DNA from: Chryseobacterium soli
Lineage (GTDB): Bacteria; Bacteroidota; Bacteroidia; Flavobacteriales; Weeksellaceae
NCBI RefSeq assembly: GCF_000737705.1
Contig: NZ_JPRH01000004.1
Location: 248,001 to 312,000 of the forward strand
Direction of reading: 5' to 3'
DNA length: 64,000 nt
Positions 50,895 to 59,016 of the stretch are shown piece after piece (positions within the stretch are counted from its first letter, which is position 1; each line of letters starts with the position of its first letter). Position numbers and translations under genes: made by a program. A model generated the notes under the pieces. It had not been told where the DNA came from. It searched no databases and saw only the letters and a list, made by a program, of their open reading frames with translations.

Positions 50895-50925
50895 TTTGTC
50901 AATTTGGTTATTTTTGTTATATTTG
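50895..50925 (+). promoter_or_regulatory. Promoter of the GEVED-domain T9SS gene
   Basis: TTTG (50895-50898), 19 nt, TATATTTG (50918-50925), 24 nt before the start codon; a good Bacteroidota -33/-7 pair. Confidence 0.72.
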
Positions 50926-50948
50926 AAGAAATCAACAAACTCTTAACC

Positions 50949-52289
50949 ATGAGAAAACATTTACTGAATGCAATGTTAATTGCACTTCCGGTATTTGGCT
51001 ACAGCCAGATATTTCAGGAAGACTTTGATGGAATCGGACCTGGCATTGGTGCCTGGACAGTAATTAATGCAGACGGATTAACCCCCAATGCTGATGTATC
51101 TTTTATTACCAATGGCTGGAACAGAATCAACAGACAGGGTACTGAAGGAAATTTTGGAGGACCGGCAGGCAATTATGCCGCCATGAGTACCTCCTATTAC
51201 ACTCCTGCAGGAACTTCCAACGACTGGCTTATCTCTCCACAGTTTACCGTATCAGGAACTTCGCCAACATTATACTGGGACGCCAAATCACAGGACGTCA
51301 CCTACCTGGATGGATATAAAGTGATGCTGGCTCCCAACGGGGGAAACAATATCTCAGATTTTACGGTACAGCTTTATATCAATCCTGGTGAAAACTCAAG
51401 CTGGGCAAGCAGAGCCGCTGCTCTGACTCCTTATATTGGACAGACTGTAAGAATTGCTTTTGTAAACAACAGTACAGATGACTTTCTTTTACTGGTTGAC
51501 AATATCAAAGTGGATTATACCTACACAGAACCTCCTGCTTCTTATTGTGGACCTTTAAGTTTTGGAGGTATTTTCGGAGACAGCGATGAGCCGATTACAC
51601 TAGTTAATTTTGCGGGCATCAACAATACTACTGACAGTGAAGAGTATGTAGGCAACTTCCATGAATTCTTCCTGAATCAGACTGCGACTGTTACTCAGGG
51701 ACAAACCTACGACATTACGTTAAAAGGAAATACGGTTGGAAATTATGAAGACAGCTTTGTGGTATTTATTGACTGGAACCAAAATGGTACTCTTAATGAT
51801 CCCGGAGAAGTTTACGAGATTGCGCAAACTATCCAAAACTCTACAGGGACAGATGCTATTCAGGCCATACAGGCTATTCCGGTGCCTGCTAATGCCACTC
51901 CTGGAACTACAAGAATGAGGGTTAAAAAGATATTTGGCACCATTGATGATGATCCAGACTTCCTGAATCCTTGTATGGGTTCGGACTACGGACAGGCAGA
52001 GGATTATTCTGTGAATGTAATTGCCAGTAATCTGGCTGTGCAGGATGCCGTGAAGAAAAATTCAATCTTTAAGGCGTATCCTAATCCGGCAACCGATGTA
52101 TTGAATATAGATTCTAAGGTAAAAATTAAATCAATCAACGTTTATGATACTGCTGGAAGAAGCGTCATCAGTACGGATGCCAACAGCAATAAATTCTCGG
52201 TACATCTTGCTAAATTAGCTGCCGGAATTTATATCGTAACTGCCGAAACTGAAAGCGGAAAAGAGTCTGTAAAAGTGATTAAAAAGTAA
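50949..52289 (+). CDS. Choice-of-anchor J / GEVED-domain T9SS type A protein
   Basis: A 446-residue secreted protein. Start at 50949 (MRKHLLNAMLIALPVFGYSQ) rather than the in-frame 50904, which is inside the promoter. Residues 20-185 form a choice-of-anchor J/cleaved-adhesin domain (QEDFDGIGPGIGAWTV, SNDWLISPQFTVSGTSPTLY, FLLLVDNIKVDY). Residues 240-355 are a GEVED domain (FVVFIDWNQNGTLNDPGEVY ... GQAEDYSVNV) with acidic calcium-type residues. The C-terminus is a type A sorting signal (FKAYPNPATDVLNI ... INVYDTAGRS ... AAGIYIVTAE). Surface location and adhesion are inferred from domains. Confidence 0.88.
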   Translation: MRKHLLNAMLIALPVFGYSQIFQEDFDGIGPGIGAWTVINADGLTPNADVSFITNGWNRINRQGTEGNFGGPAGNYAAMSTSYYTPAGTSNDWLISPQFTVSGTSPTLYWDAKSQDVTYLDGYKVMLAPNGGNNISDFTVQLYINPGENSSWASRAAALTPYIGQTVRIAFVNNSTDDFLLLVDNIKVDYTYTEPPASYCGPLSFGGIFGDSDEPITLVNFAGINNTTDSEEYVGNFHEFFLNQTATVTQGQTYDITLKGNTVGNYEDSFVVFIDWNQNGTLNDPGEVYEIAQTIQNSTGTDAIQAIQAIPVPANATPGTTRMRVKKIFGTIDDDPDFLNPCMGSDYGQAEDYSVNVIASNLAVQDAVKKNSIFKAYPNPATDVLNIDSKVKIKSINVYDTAGRSVISTDANSNKFSVHLAKLAAGIYIVTAETESGKESVKVIKK

Positions 52290-52310
52290 TTATATTCACC
52301 ATAAGATAGA

Positions 52311-52334
52311 AAAGACCTGCTTTTGCAGGTCTTT
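52311..52334 (+). terminator. Terminator of the GEVED-domain gene
   Basis: AAAGACCTGC / GCAGGTCTTT with TTTT loop and a T run, 22 nt after the stop codon. Confidence 0.93.
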
Positions 52335-52358
52335 TTTTATAAATAATCCTTGGGAATA

Positions 52359-52389
52359 TTGCATATTAGAAATAAAATTTCTACTTTTG
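52359..52389 (+). promoter_or_regulatory. Promoter of the rpsF-rpsR operon
   Basis: TTG (52359-52361), 20 nt, TACTTTTG (52382-52389), a perfect-geometry Bacteroidota promoter 35 nt before the rpsF start. Confidence 0.78.
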
Positions 52390-52423
52390 CACCTCGAAAT
52401 AATTAACAAATTCATTTAACATT

Positions 52424-52765
52424 ATGAACAATTACGAAACTGTTTTCATTTTAACTCCCGTTCTATCTGATGCTCAGGTGGAGGAAGCAGTGAAAAAATT
52501 TGAAGATCTTTTAAAAGAAAAGAACTGTGAAATCGTTGCTAAAGAAAACTGGGGATTAAAAAAACTAGCGTATCCGATCCAATTAAAAAAGAACGGATTC
52601 TATACTTTAATCGAGTTTAAAGGAGAAGGAACTATCGTTGCTGATTTGGAATTAGCTTTCAAACGTGACGAAAGAGTAATCCGTTACCTTACGACAAAAC
52701 TTGACAAGCATGCTATTGAGTACGCTGTAACAAGAAGAACTAAAGTAAAAGCAGCTAAAGCTTAA
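52424..52765 (+). CDS. rpsF: 30S ribosomal protein S6
   Basis: A 113-residue small-subunit protein that binds 16S rRNA with S18. It starts [20 protein letters not shown] and has [20 protein letters not shown], then [19 protein letters not shown]. Length is standard. First gene of the rpsF-rpsR unit. Confidence 0.97.
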   Translation: MNNYETVFILTPVLSDAQVEEAVKKFEDLLKEKNCEIVAKENWGLKKLAYPIQLKKNGFYTLIEFKGEGTIVADLELAFKRDERVIRYLTTKLDKHAIEYAVTRRTKVKAAKA

Positions 52766-52793
52766 TTATTAATCCTTAAAAAAAGACAAGACA

Positions 52794-53096
52794 ATGGCAA
52801 TAGATGATATGGCTAAACAAGCCTCAGCTGGAGGAGAATCAGAAGTAAAATTCCTTACTCCACTTGATATCAATACAAAATCTGAAAAGAAATATTGTAG
52901 ATTCAAAAAATTCGGAATTAAGCATGTAGATTACAAAGATGCTGATTTCTTATTACAGTTTGTAAACGAGCAAGGTAAGATCTTACCAAGAAGATACACT
53001 GGAACTTCTTTAAAATACCAAAGAAAAGTTTCTGCTGCTATCAAAAGAGCAAGACACCTTTCTTTAATGCCGTACGTAGCGGATTTATTAAAGTAA
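52794..53096 (+). CDS. rpsR: 30S ribosomal protein S18
   Basis: A 100-residue basic protein partnering S6. It contains [40 protein letters not shown] and [20 protein letters not shown]. The N-terminal 25 residues ([20 protein letters not shown]) are an extension over the minimal S18, common in Bacteroidota. The start is 28 nt after rpsF. Confidence 0.97.
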   Translation: MAIDDMAKQASAGGESEVKFLTPLDINTKSEKKYCRFKKFGIKHVDYKDADFLLQFVNEQGKILPRRYTGTSLKYQRKVSAAIKRARHLSLMPYVADLLK

Positions 53097-53119
53097 GATT
53101 CTAAAAAAAAATAAATGAG

Positions 53120-53139
53120 AGAAGAGGGCAACCTCTTCT
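53120..53139 (+). terminator. Terminator between rpsR and rplI
   Basis: AGAAGAGG / CCTCTTCT with GCAA loop followed by TTTTG, 23 nt after the rpsR stop codon. It may attenuate rather than separate rplI. Confidence 0.78.
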
Positions 53140-53176
53140 TTTGTTGCTGAATACATATTTAATTCTAACTTAATTT

Positions 53177-53259
53177 AGATTAACAGATCTCAGATTCCAG
53201 ATTTCAGACTTAAATGTCTACGATCTAATTGTCTACTATCTAGCTTCTAAATTCTAAAA
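53177..53259. repeat. Two opposed arrays of 7-nt repeats between rpsR and rplI
   Basis: AGA-type units begin at 53177, 53185, 53192, 53199 and 53206 (AGATTAAC, AGATCTC, AGATTCC, AGATTTC, AGACTTA). Then TCTA-type units begin at 53217, 53224, 53232, 53239, 53246 and 53253 (TCTACGA, TCTAATT, TCTACTA, TCTAGCT, TCTAAAT, TCTAAAA). Spacing is 7 nt, with a single 8-nt step in each half. The second half is the reverse-complement type of the first, so the region can fold back on itself. Confidence 0.75.
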
Positions 53260-53271
53260 AGGACAACAACA

Positions 53272-53778
53272 ATGCAAATTATCTTAAAAAAAGACGTAGA
53301 AAATTTAGGTCTTGAATTCGACACAGTAAACGTAAAGCCAGGTTACGCAAGAAACTTTTTACTTCCTCAAGGGATTGCTCTTTTGGCAACTCCTAAAAAC
53401 AAAGCTGCTTTAGAAGCTACTTTGGAAGCGAGAAAAGAAGAAGAAGCTAAATTAATTGCTGCTGCTAACGCTATCGTTGAACAATTGAAGAAAACATCTA
53501 TCTCTATTCCTGCTAAAGTAGGTACAGGTGATAAATTATTCGGATCTATCAACAATTCTGATCTTTCTGCTGCTCTAGCTAAAGCTGGTGTACAGGTAGA
53601 CAAGAAATACATCAAAATTCCAGGGAACACAATTAAGAGAACTGGTAAAGTAACATCTATCGTTAGACTACACAGAAATGTAGAGTATAACTTCGAATTC
53701 GATGTTGTATCTGATGCACCTCCTGCAGCTCCGGCTCCTGCTAAAAAAGTAGAAGCTAAGACTGAAGAAGAAGCTTAG
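53272..53778 (+). CDS. rplI: 50S ribosomal protein L9
   Basis: A 168-residue large-subunit protein with an N-terminal RNA-binding domain (MQIILKKDVENLGLEFDTVN, VKPGYARNFLLPQGIA with the GYARN motif) and a long helix leading to the C-terminal domain (GTGDKLFGSINNSDLSAALA). The last 20 residues are Ala/Pro/Glu/Lys-rich and longer than in E. coli. The 175-nt gap to rpsR holds a terminator-like hairpin and a heptad array. Confidence 0.97.
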   Translation: MQIILKKDVENLGLEFDTVNVKPGYARNFLLPQGIALLATPKNKAALEATLEARKEEEAKLIAAANAIVEQLKKTSISIPAKVGTGDKLFGSINNSDLSAALAKAGVQVDKKYIKIPGNTIKRTGKVTSIVRLHRNVEYNFEFDVVSDAPPAAPAPAKKVEAKTEEEA

Positions 53779-53807
53779 TCAATAAGAGAATTTTTCTCAC
53801 ACCATAT

Positions 53808-53829
53808 AACCACTTCAATTGAAGTGGTT
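53808..53829 (+). terminator. Terminator of rplI
   Basis: AACCACTTC / GAAGTGGTT with AATT loop and a run of seven Ts, 29 nt after the stop codon. Confidence 0.93.
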
Positions 53830-53890
53830 TTTTTGCGTAATAATGAAAGCTAATAGAAAAGCCAATCCCTTCTTAGCCGTTATAATAAGC

Positions 53891-54694
53891 TTACTGCTCT
53901 CCTTTTAAACGCTGCTGATATTCAGTGGGTGGAATTCCAATTACTTTTTTAAATATATTGCTGAAAGAGGAAAGACTGTTATACCCTACCATCATCGCAA
54001 TCTCATACATATTGTACTTTTCCTCCAACATTAATTCTAATGAACGGGTAATTCTTAACGCCCGCAGAAAACGGACATAATTCATGCCTAAAATCTCTTT
54101 AAACTTCCTCGAAAGGGTTCTTGTACTCATCCCGAATTCTTTTGCCGTAGATTCGATGCTAAGCGGCTTTTCAAGATTCGTATGAATGTACTGAGCGATC
54201 TTTAATAAGGTTTCATCTTTTGGAAAAGGATGCTGAACAGGAAACGTTAATTTTTTATCTCTTTTTTCGGGTAAAATTCCTTTTAAAGCTTTGAGAAAAT
54301 AATACTTAGAGCTTTCATTTTTTGTGATTTTCCCATCCCATTCTTTTGTATATAAAATCATCTCTCTCAGGAGATGGCTGACGGAATAAATATCAATTTC
54401 ATCAAAAAAGCCATCTTCTGCTTCTTCTTTTTTAAAATAAAAATTATATAAATCCACTTTTGGGCTGGAGGTAAATATATAATGTGGCATTCCCGCCGGT
54501 ATCCACATAAAGCAACGGGCCGGAAGATACCAATGCTTGAGATCTGCAAAAATATGCACGATTCCCCCTTCTGCATACACCAATTGTGCAGAACTATGAT
54601 GATGTATATCCGTTTTTATATTGCCCGTAAGGACATGATAGACATAAAATGCGGCATCTTCTTCCTCTACTGCTTTAAAATGTTCGTCATTCAT
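53891..54694 (-). CDS. AraC-family transcriptional regulator
   Basis: A 267-residue regulator. The N-terminal cupin-like effector domain contains HHHSSAQLVYAEGGIVHIFA and CFMWIPAGMPHYIF. The C-terminal AraC domain has two helix-turn-helix units: LSIESTAKEFGMSTRTLSRK (about 175-194) and YNMYEIAMMVGYNSLSSFSN, with the family end FKKVIGIPPTEYQQRLK. It is transcribed away from the TolC/HlyD/MFS genes 137 nt upstream, the usual arrangement for a local regulator of an efflux operon. Effector unknown. No -33/-7 pair is obvious at its start. Confidence 0.9.
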   Translation of the reverse strand: MNDEHFKAVEEEDAAFYVYHVLTGNIKTDIHHHSSAQLVYAEGGIVHIFADLKHWYLPARCFMWIPAGMPHYIFTSSPKVDLYNFYFKKEEAEDGFFDEIDIYSVSHLLREMILYTKEWDGKITKNESSKYYFLKALKGILPEKRDKKLTFPVQHPFPKDETLLKIAQYIHTNLEKPLSIESTAKEFGMSTRTLSRKFKEILGMNYVRFLRALRITRSLELMLEEKYNMYEIAMMVGYNSLSSFSNIFKKVIGIPPTEYQQRLKGEQ

Positions 54695-54782
54695 ATCCTA
54701 AAGATAAGTAGAAAATTTTGATTTGGCGTAAATGAGCAAATCTTTTTCTGTTTTCACAAATCGGGTCCCTATGTACACATCG

Positions 54783-54790
54783 TAACTTTG
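54783..54790 (+). promoter_or_regulatory. -7 element before the efflux operon, without -33
   Basis: TAACTTTG at 54783-54790, 42 nt upstream of the TolC-like start, fits TAnnTTTG, but no TTG occurs 19-21 nt upstream. A promoter with a missing -33 suggests dependence on an activator, plausibly the divergent AraC protein. Confidence 0.5.
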
Positions 54791-54831
54791 CAACATCAAA
54801 ATCAATTCAGCAAAAAACCTTTAATTTATTT

Positions 54832-56169
54832 ATGAAAATGATATTTAACGCATGCGGATATCAATGCATAGCGTTGTGCTTATTATTGATAAGCAGTTTA
54901 TTACCCTCACAGGTGATAGATTACCAGCACCTCAATCTCCAGCAAGCCATAGAACTGGGTTTGAAGAATAACAAAAATATTCAGATAAGCCACCTAAAGC
55001 AGGCCATGTCCGAAACCAAAGAAAAAGATCTTGCTATGGAAAAGCTTCCGGACATTGAATTTCATACCAGCTACAATCAGGTAACCAATCTTTTCCAGCA
55101 CGAAAACGGTGTATTCGGGAAAGCGACCAAATACGATGTGATCAATGGAATGTATGATTTCACCCTTTCTGCTTCCATTCCTGTATACATGGGAGGGAGA
55201 ATTAAAAACACGGAGAAAAAAGCAGCCATCGACACCGAAATTTCTACTTTAAAGACTCATCTGGACGAGAGACAGCTTACAATGGAGATCATTACCGCTT
55301 TTCTTCAGATCCATCATTTAAAAGAGCAGCAAATGCTTATCAATGAAAAGATGAAAGAAGATTCTGTGAATATTAAACAGGTAAAAGCCTTAAAAGCCAA
55401 TGGCGTAGTTACCGTAAATGAAGTACTGAGAACGTCTTTACAGCTTTCCAACCATATGATGAGCTGGACGGAACTGGATAATGACATCCAAATCGCAGAA
55501 CATAAGCTTAAAACCATTCTTTCTCTTCCGGAAAGTCAGGAAATGCATGCCGACACAGAAGATCTGATCTCTGAAAAAGCCACCATTCCTTATATAGAAG
55601 AACTTACAGAAACGGCTTTAGCCAAGAATGAATCCGTAGAAATTACACATAAGAATCTTTCGTTAAAACAGCTGGATCAAAAAATTACAAAAGCGAATTA
55701 TTTACCTAAAATAACTGCTGGTGGAGAATATTTTTTGAAATATCCCAATATGATGTTTTTTCCTCCGGAGCCTTATGCCTACCGATTGGGAATGATTGGA
55801 GTGAACCTTACCTATCCGATTGAAAGCTTGTATAAAAACAAATATAAGATGCAGGAAGCCAAGGAAAATATTGACCTTGCAAAGCTTCAGATCGAAGAAA
55901 ATGAAGAGAATGTAAGACATCATGTGTATGAAGCTTTCAAGAAGTTTGAAGAAACCGACCAAAAAGTAAAAATTGCGGAAGAAGCAATCAATCAGGCTAA
56001 AGAAAACTACCGGATCGTACGAACGAAGTATGTGAATAAATTAAGCCTTATTACTGAGCTTATTGATGCTGATAATGCTTATCTGGAAGCCCGCTCTAAT
56101 TTAATTTCTGTAAAAATAAACCGACAACTGAAATACTATCAACTCCAATATACGATTGGAAACTTATAA
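54832..56169 (+). CDS. TolC-family outer membrane efflux protein
   Basis: A 445-residue outer-membrane channel protein. After a hydrophobic leader (MKMIFNACGYQCIALCLLLI onward, cut near residue 28) come two repeated TolC halves: LNLQQAIELGLKNNKNIQIS and ITAGGEYFLKYPNM ... LGMIGVNLTYPIESLYKNKY, with long coiled helices (KIAEEAINQAKENYRIVRTK, YVNKLSLITELIDADNAYLE) forming the periplasmic tunnel. First gene of the operon; the HlyD gene starts 5 nt later. Confidence 0.93.
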   Translation: MKMIFNACGYQCIALCLLLISSLLPSQVIDYQHLNLQQAIELGLKNNKNIQISHLKQAMSETKEKDLAMEKLPDIEFHTSYNQVTNLFQHENGVFGKATKYDVINGMYDFTLSASIPVYMGGRIKNTEKKAAIDTEISTLKTHLDERQLTMEIITAFLQIHHLKEQQMLINEKMKEDSVNIKQVKALKANGVVTVNEVLRTSLQLSNHMMSWTELDNDIQIAEHKLKTILSLPESQEMHADTEDLISEKATIPYIEELTETALAKNESVEITHKNLSLKQLDQKITKANYLPKITAGGEYFLKYPNMMFFPPEPYAYRLGMIGVNLTYPIESLYKNKYKMQEAKENIDLAKLQIEENEENVRHHVYEAFKKFEETDQKVKIAEEAINQAKENYRIVRTKYVNKLSLITELIDADNAYLEARSNLISVKINRQLKYYQLQYTIGNL

Positions 56170-56174
56170 AAACT

Positions 56175-57221
56175 ATGGCAAAGAAGCAATTAACACAAAA
56201 GGAAAAAAGAATCAATAAGACGATTACTTTATTAGCCTGGATCCTTATTATCAGTGGTGTCACGGGGATGGTAAGTTTTTATCTTTTTTCCCGAAAAAAT
56301 GTTACAACGAACGATGCACAGATCGAGCAATATATTACGCCTGTTTCGAGTAAAGTTTCAGGGTTCATCAAAACGATACGGTTTAACGAAAATCAGTTTG
56401 TACACAAAGGTGATACACTGATTGTCATAGACAACAGAGAATTCGTCAATCAGGTTAAAATGGCGGAAGCAAACCTGCACGCAACTTCTGAAAATATCAC
56501 CACTATTGAAAGCGGCGTGAATACCAAAGAAAGTGATACGAAGATCATTGATGCCAAAATATCTTCTGCAAAGATCGATATCTGGAGAACCGAACAGGAT
56601 TATAAAAGATACAAAAATCTGGTGGCTGAAGATGCTGCAACCGAACAGCAGTTTGAAAATGTAAAAGCATCTTATGATCAGGCTAAAGCCAATCTTCTGG
56701 CATTGGAACAGCAGAAAAATGCGGTAAGAGCCAGTGCCAGCGAACAGGAAACGAAAGTTGCCCCGGCAAAAAGCCAGATTCAGCAGAGTTCTGCAAGTTT
56801 GAATAATGCTAAATTATTTCTTTCCTATACGGTCATTACAGCACCTTATGATGGATGGGTCGGAAAAAAAACGATCCAGGAAGGACAGCTAATCAAGGAG
56901 GGACAGGCACTCGTACAGATCGTAAGCAAGGAAAAGTGGATCATCGCCAATTATAAAGAAACTCAATTGGGCGAAATCGATCAGAAACAGGACGTAATTA
57001 TCACTGCTGATGCCTTTCCGAATGTGGAGTTTAAAGGAAAAATAGTATCTGTTTCTCCTGCGTCAGGATCTCAGTTTTCTTTGATCAAACCTGATAATGC
57101 TACCGGAAACTTTGTGAAAATTGAACAGAGATTTCCTGTGAAAATTATTCTTGATAACAATAAAGACAATGAAAAGCTGCTTTCCGGGATGAATGTTCTG
57201 GTAAGCGCCAGAAAAATATAA
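56175..57221 (+). CDS. HlyD-family periplasmic adaptor (EmrA-like)
   Basis: A 348-residue membrane-fusion protein. One N-terminal membrane helix (about 18-38: ITLLAWILIISGVTGMVSFY), then NVTTNDAQIEQYITPVSSKV, the EmrA-like T-N-D-A-x-I-E signature, a biotinyl-lipoyl half, a coiled hairpin (YKNLVAEDAATEQQFENVKA) and the second lipoyl half with ITAPYDGWVGKKTIQEGQLI. It joins the inner-membrane MFS pump to the TolC channel. It begins 5 nt after the TolC gene and precedes the MFS gene by 199 nt. Confidence 0.93.
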   Translation: MAKKQLTQKEKRINKTITLLAWILIISGVTGMVSFYLFSRKNVTTNDAQIEQYITPVSSKVSGFIKTIRFNENQFVHKGDTLIVIDNREFVNQVKMAEANLHATSENITTIESGVNTKESDTKIIDAKISSAKIDIWRTEQDYKRYKNLVAEDAATEQQFENVKASYDQAKANLLALEQQKNAVRASASEQETKVAPAKSQIQQSSASLNNAKLFLSYTVITAPYDGWVGKKTIQEGQLIKEGQALVQIVSKEKWIIANYKETQLGEIDQKQDVIITADAFPNVEFKGKIVSVSPASGSQFSLIKPDNATGNFVKIEQRFPVKIILDNNKDNEKLLSGMNVLVSARKI

Positions 57222-57296
57222 AATTTGGGAGGGATAAGCAGTAAGACTGATGAAGCAGAAAAATCCCTTTCAAATTTTACCATTAAATTATTTTTT

Positions 57297-57398
57297 AGCG
57301 AAAAGGCGGAATCGCAAAATCGTGAATTTGCCAATTTTTTTCTTTAGCATTTTTATCATTTTACTTTTTTTACACTTATGATTTTCAGCCTTTTCGCT
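57297..57398. repeat. Inverted repeat in the gap between the HlyD and MFS genes
   Basis: AGCGAAAAGGC (57297-57307) is complementary to GCCTTTTCGCT (57388-57398) with 80 nt between, and the match extends imperfectly further on both sides (GGCGGAATC against GATTTTCAGCC). TTGCCAAT also occurs at both 57328 and 57408. The 199-nt gap is otherwise without a gene. A long-range hairpin here could tune expression of the pump relative to the adaptor. Confidence 0.5.
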
Positions 57399-57420
57399 TT
57401 TTATTTTTTGCCAATCTATT

Positions 57421-58983
57421 ATGCAACATAATACCATCTACTATAATTGGGTACCACAATGGCTGAAACTGCCGCTCCTTGTACTGGCACTGTTTCCCCA
57501 TTTGATGTTGTTATCGCTTTTACACTCTAACAGCGCTTTCACATCTTCTTTTATGGATGTAGATTCAGACGACATCCAATATTTATTGATTTTGATGTAT
57601 GGGACATTTGTGGTTACCCTTTTAGTTTTACCGAGATTTATGGCCTATTTCAGCGTCAAATATTATATTCTGCTGATGTCTTCCATCTCCGTGATTATTT
57701 TATACATTCTATCTGCTACTCACGACTATCATATCATCCTGGTGATCCGGTTTCTGGAAGGAATTTTCGGATTGCTGGAAGGTGCGATCTTTCTGCCTTT
57801 GATTATTGCAGAATTAAAAACAAAGCACGCTAAAGTGATTGCGTACCTGTTCATGTACACCATTATGCTTACAGGAGGTACCGTTACCAGCTCTTTATTA
57901 AAATCAAGCATTCAGGATTACGATTTCCGGCATATGATTTTAATGATTTTATATTTCCATATTTTTGTTTTAATCATTGGTATTGTTCTATTCAACAGAA
58001 ATAGATTTCTCCCTAAAATGCCTTTATATCAGCTGGATATTACAAGTTGGTTTCTGTTGTGGGCCTGTCTGCAGGCTGGAGCCTATGCTATTATTTACGG
58101 AAAAAGACTGATGTGGTTTGAATCTGATATCATCACGATGTGCCTTTTTGTATTTCTGATTTCAGGAGGTTTATTTATGCTGAAACAGAGAAACTCCAAA
58201 CGGCCACTTTTCCATTTTGAAGTATTCAGCTCCAGAAATGTTGTTGCCGGAATGGTCCTGTTTTTCATATTTTATTTGATCCGCGCAGGTCTGAACAATG
58301 TGTACAGCATTATGGCAACCGTCTGGAAATGGCCATGGGATTACATCATCAACATTCAGTACTGGAATGTTGCAGGAACCCTTTTAGGCGTATTTTTATC
58401 CGGCATTTGTTTAATGAAAGGAGTCTCTTCAAGAATTGTTTTCTTCACGGGATTTCTCCTTCTTGCTATAGACTGTGCCTGGTTTACGTACACATTCTAT
58501 CCCGATACTACCCTTTCAACCATTTGTCCGCCATTATTTTTACAGGGAATCGCGCAGGGACTATTATTTACGCCATTGGTTTTCTTCCTGATTTCCGGGA
58601 TGCCTGAAGATTATGTGGCCAATGCGACTGCGTTAGGGACCACGACCCGTTTCTGGACGACAGCTATCGGATATGCTTTAATGCAGAATTTAATGCTGGC
58701 TTTAAGTTTAAAACATTCTGATGCCCTAAGTTTTCAATTAACCGACACCAATCCTGTTTTCTACTCCCAATGGAATCAGATATTTGGAGCGAACATCTCC
58801 AAATTGCCCGTCAATGAATCATTATCCATGACTGCCGGTGCTTTTAAGGCTAAAATTGCCGCACAGTCTATGCTGCTTTCCAATATGGAAATATTCACCG
58901 GATTATTCTGGCTGGCTTTAATCACAGCCTTACTTTTATTGATGTATCATCCTGTAAAAATAGCCATAAGAAACATCATGTAA
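57421..58983 (+). CDS. MFS multidrug efflux transporter (EmrB/DHA2-like)
   Basis: A 520-residue inner-membrane pump with about 14 hydrophobic helices, the DHA2 (EmrB) layout. The typical RFLEGIFGLLEGAIFLPLII (motif C-like), and MLTGGTVTSSLL, FFLISGMPEDYVANATALGT and TTRFWTTAIGYALMQ are visible. The sequence is divergent from E. coli EmrB; it matches Bacteroidota MFS partners of HlyD adaptors. With the TolC and HlyD genes it forms a tripartite proton-driven exporter. Substrates unknown. It starts after a 199-nt gap with an inverted repeat. Confidence 0.88.
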   Translation: MQHNTIYYNWVPQWLKLPLLVLALFPHLMLLSLLHSNSAFTSSFMDVDSDDIQYLLILMYGTFVVTLLVLPRFMAYFSVKYYILLMSSISVIILYILSATHDYHIILVIRFLEGIFGLLEGAIFLPLIIAELKTKHAKVIAYLFMYTIMLTGGTVTSSLLKSSIQDYDFRHMILMILYFHIFVLIIGIVLFNRNRFLPKMPLYQLDITSWFLLWACLQAGAYAIIYGKRLMWFESDIITMCLFVFLISGGLFMLKQRNSKRPLFHFEVFSSRNVVAGMVLFFIFYLIRAGLNNVYSIMATVWKWPWDYIINIQYWNVAGTLLGVFLSGICLMKGVSSRIVFFTGFLLLAIDCAWFTYTFYPDTTLSTICPPLFLQGIAQGLLFTPLVFFLISGMPEDYVANATALGTTTRFWTTAIGYALMQNLMLALSLKHSDALSFQLTDTNPVFYSQWNQIFGANISKLPVNESLSMTAGAFKAKIAAQSMLLSNMEIFTGLFWLALITALLLLMYHPVKIAIRNIM

Positions 58984-59016
58984 TTTTTAGGCAGATAATT
59001 TGCATGATCTACCGAA

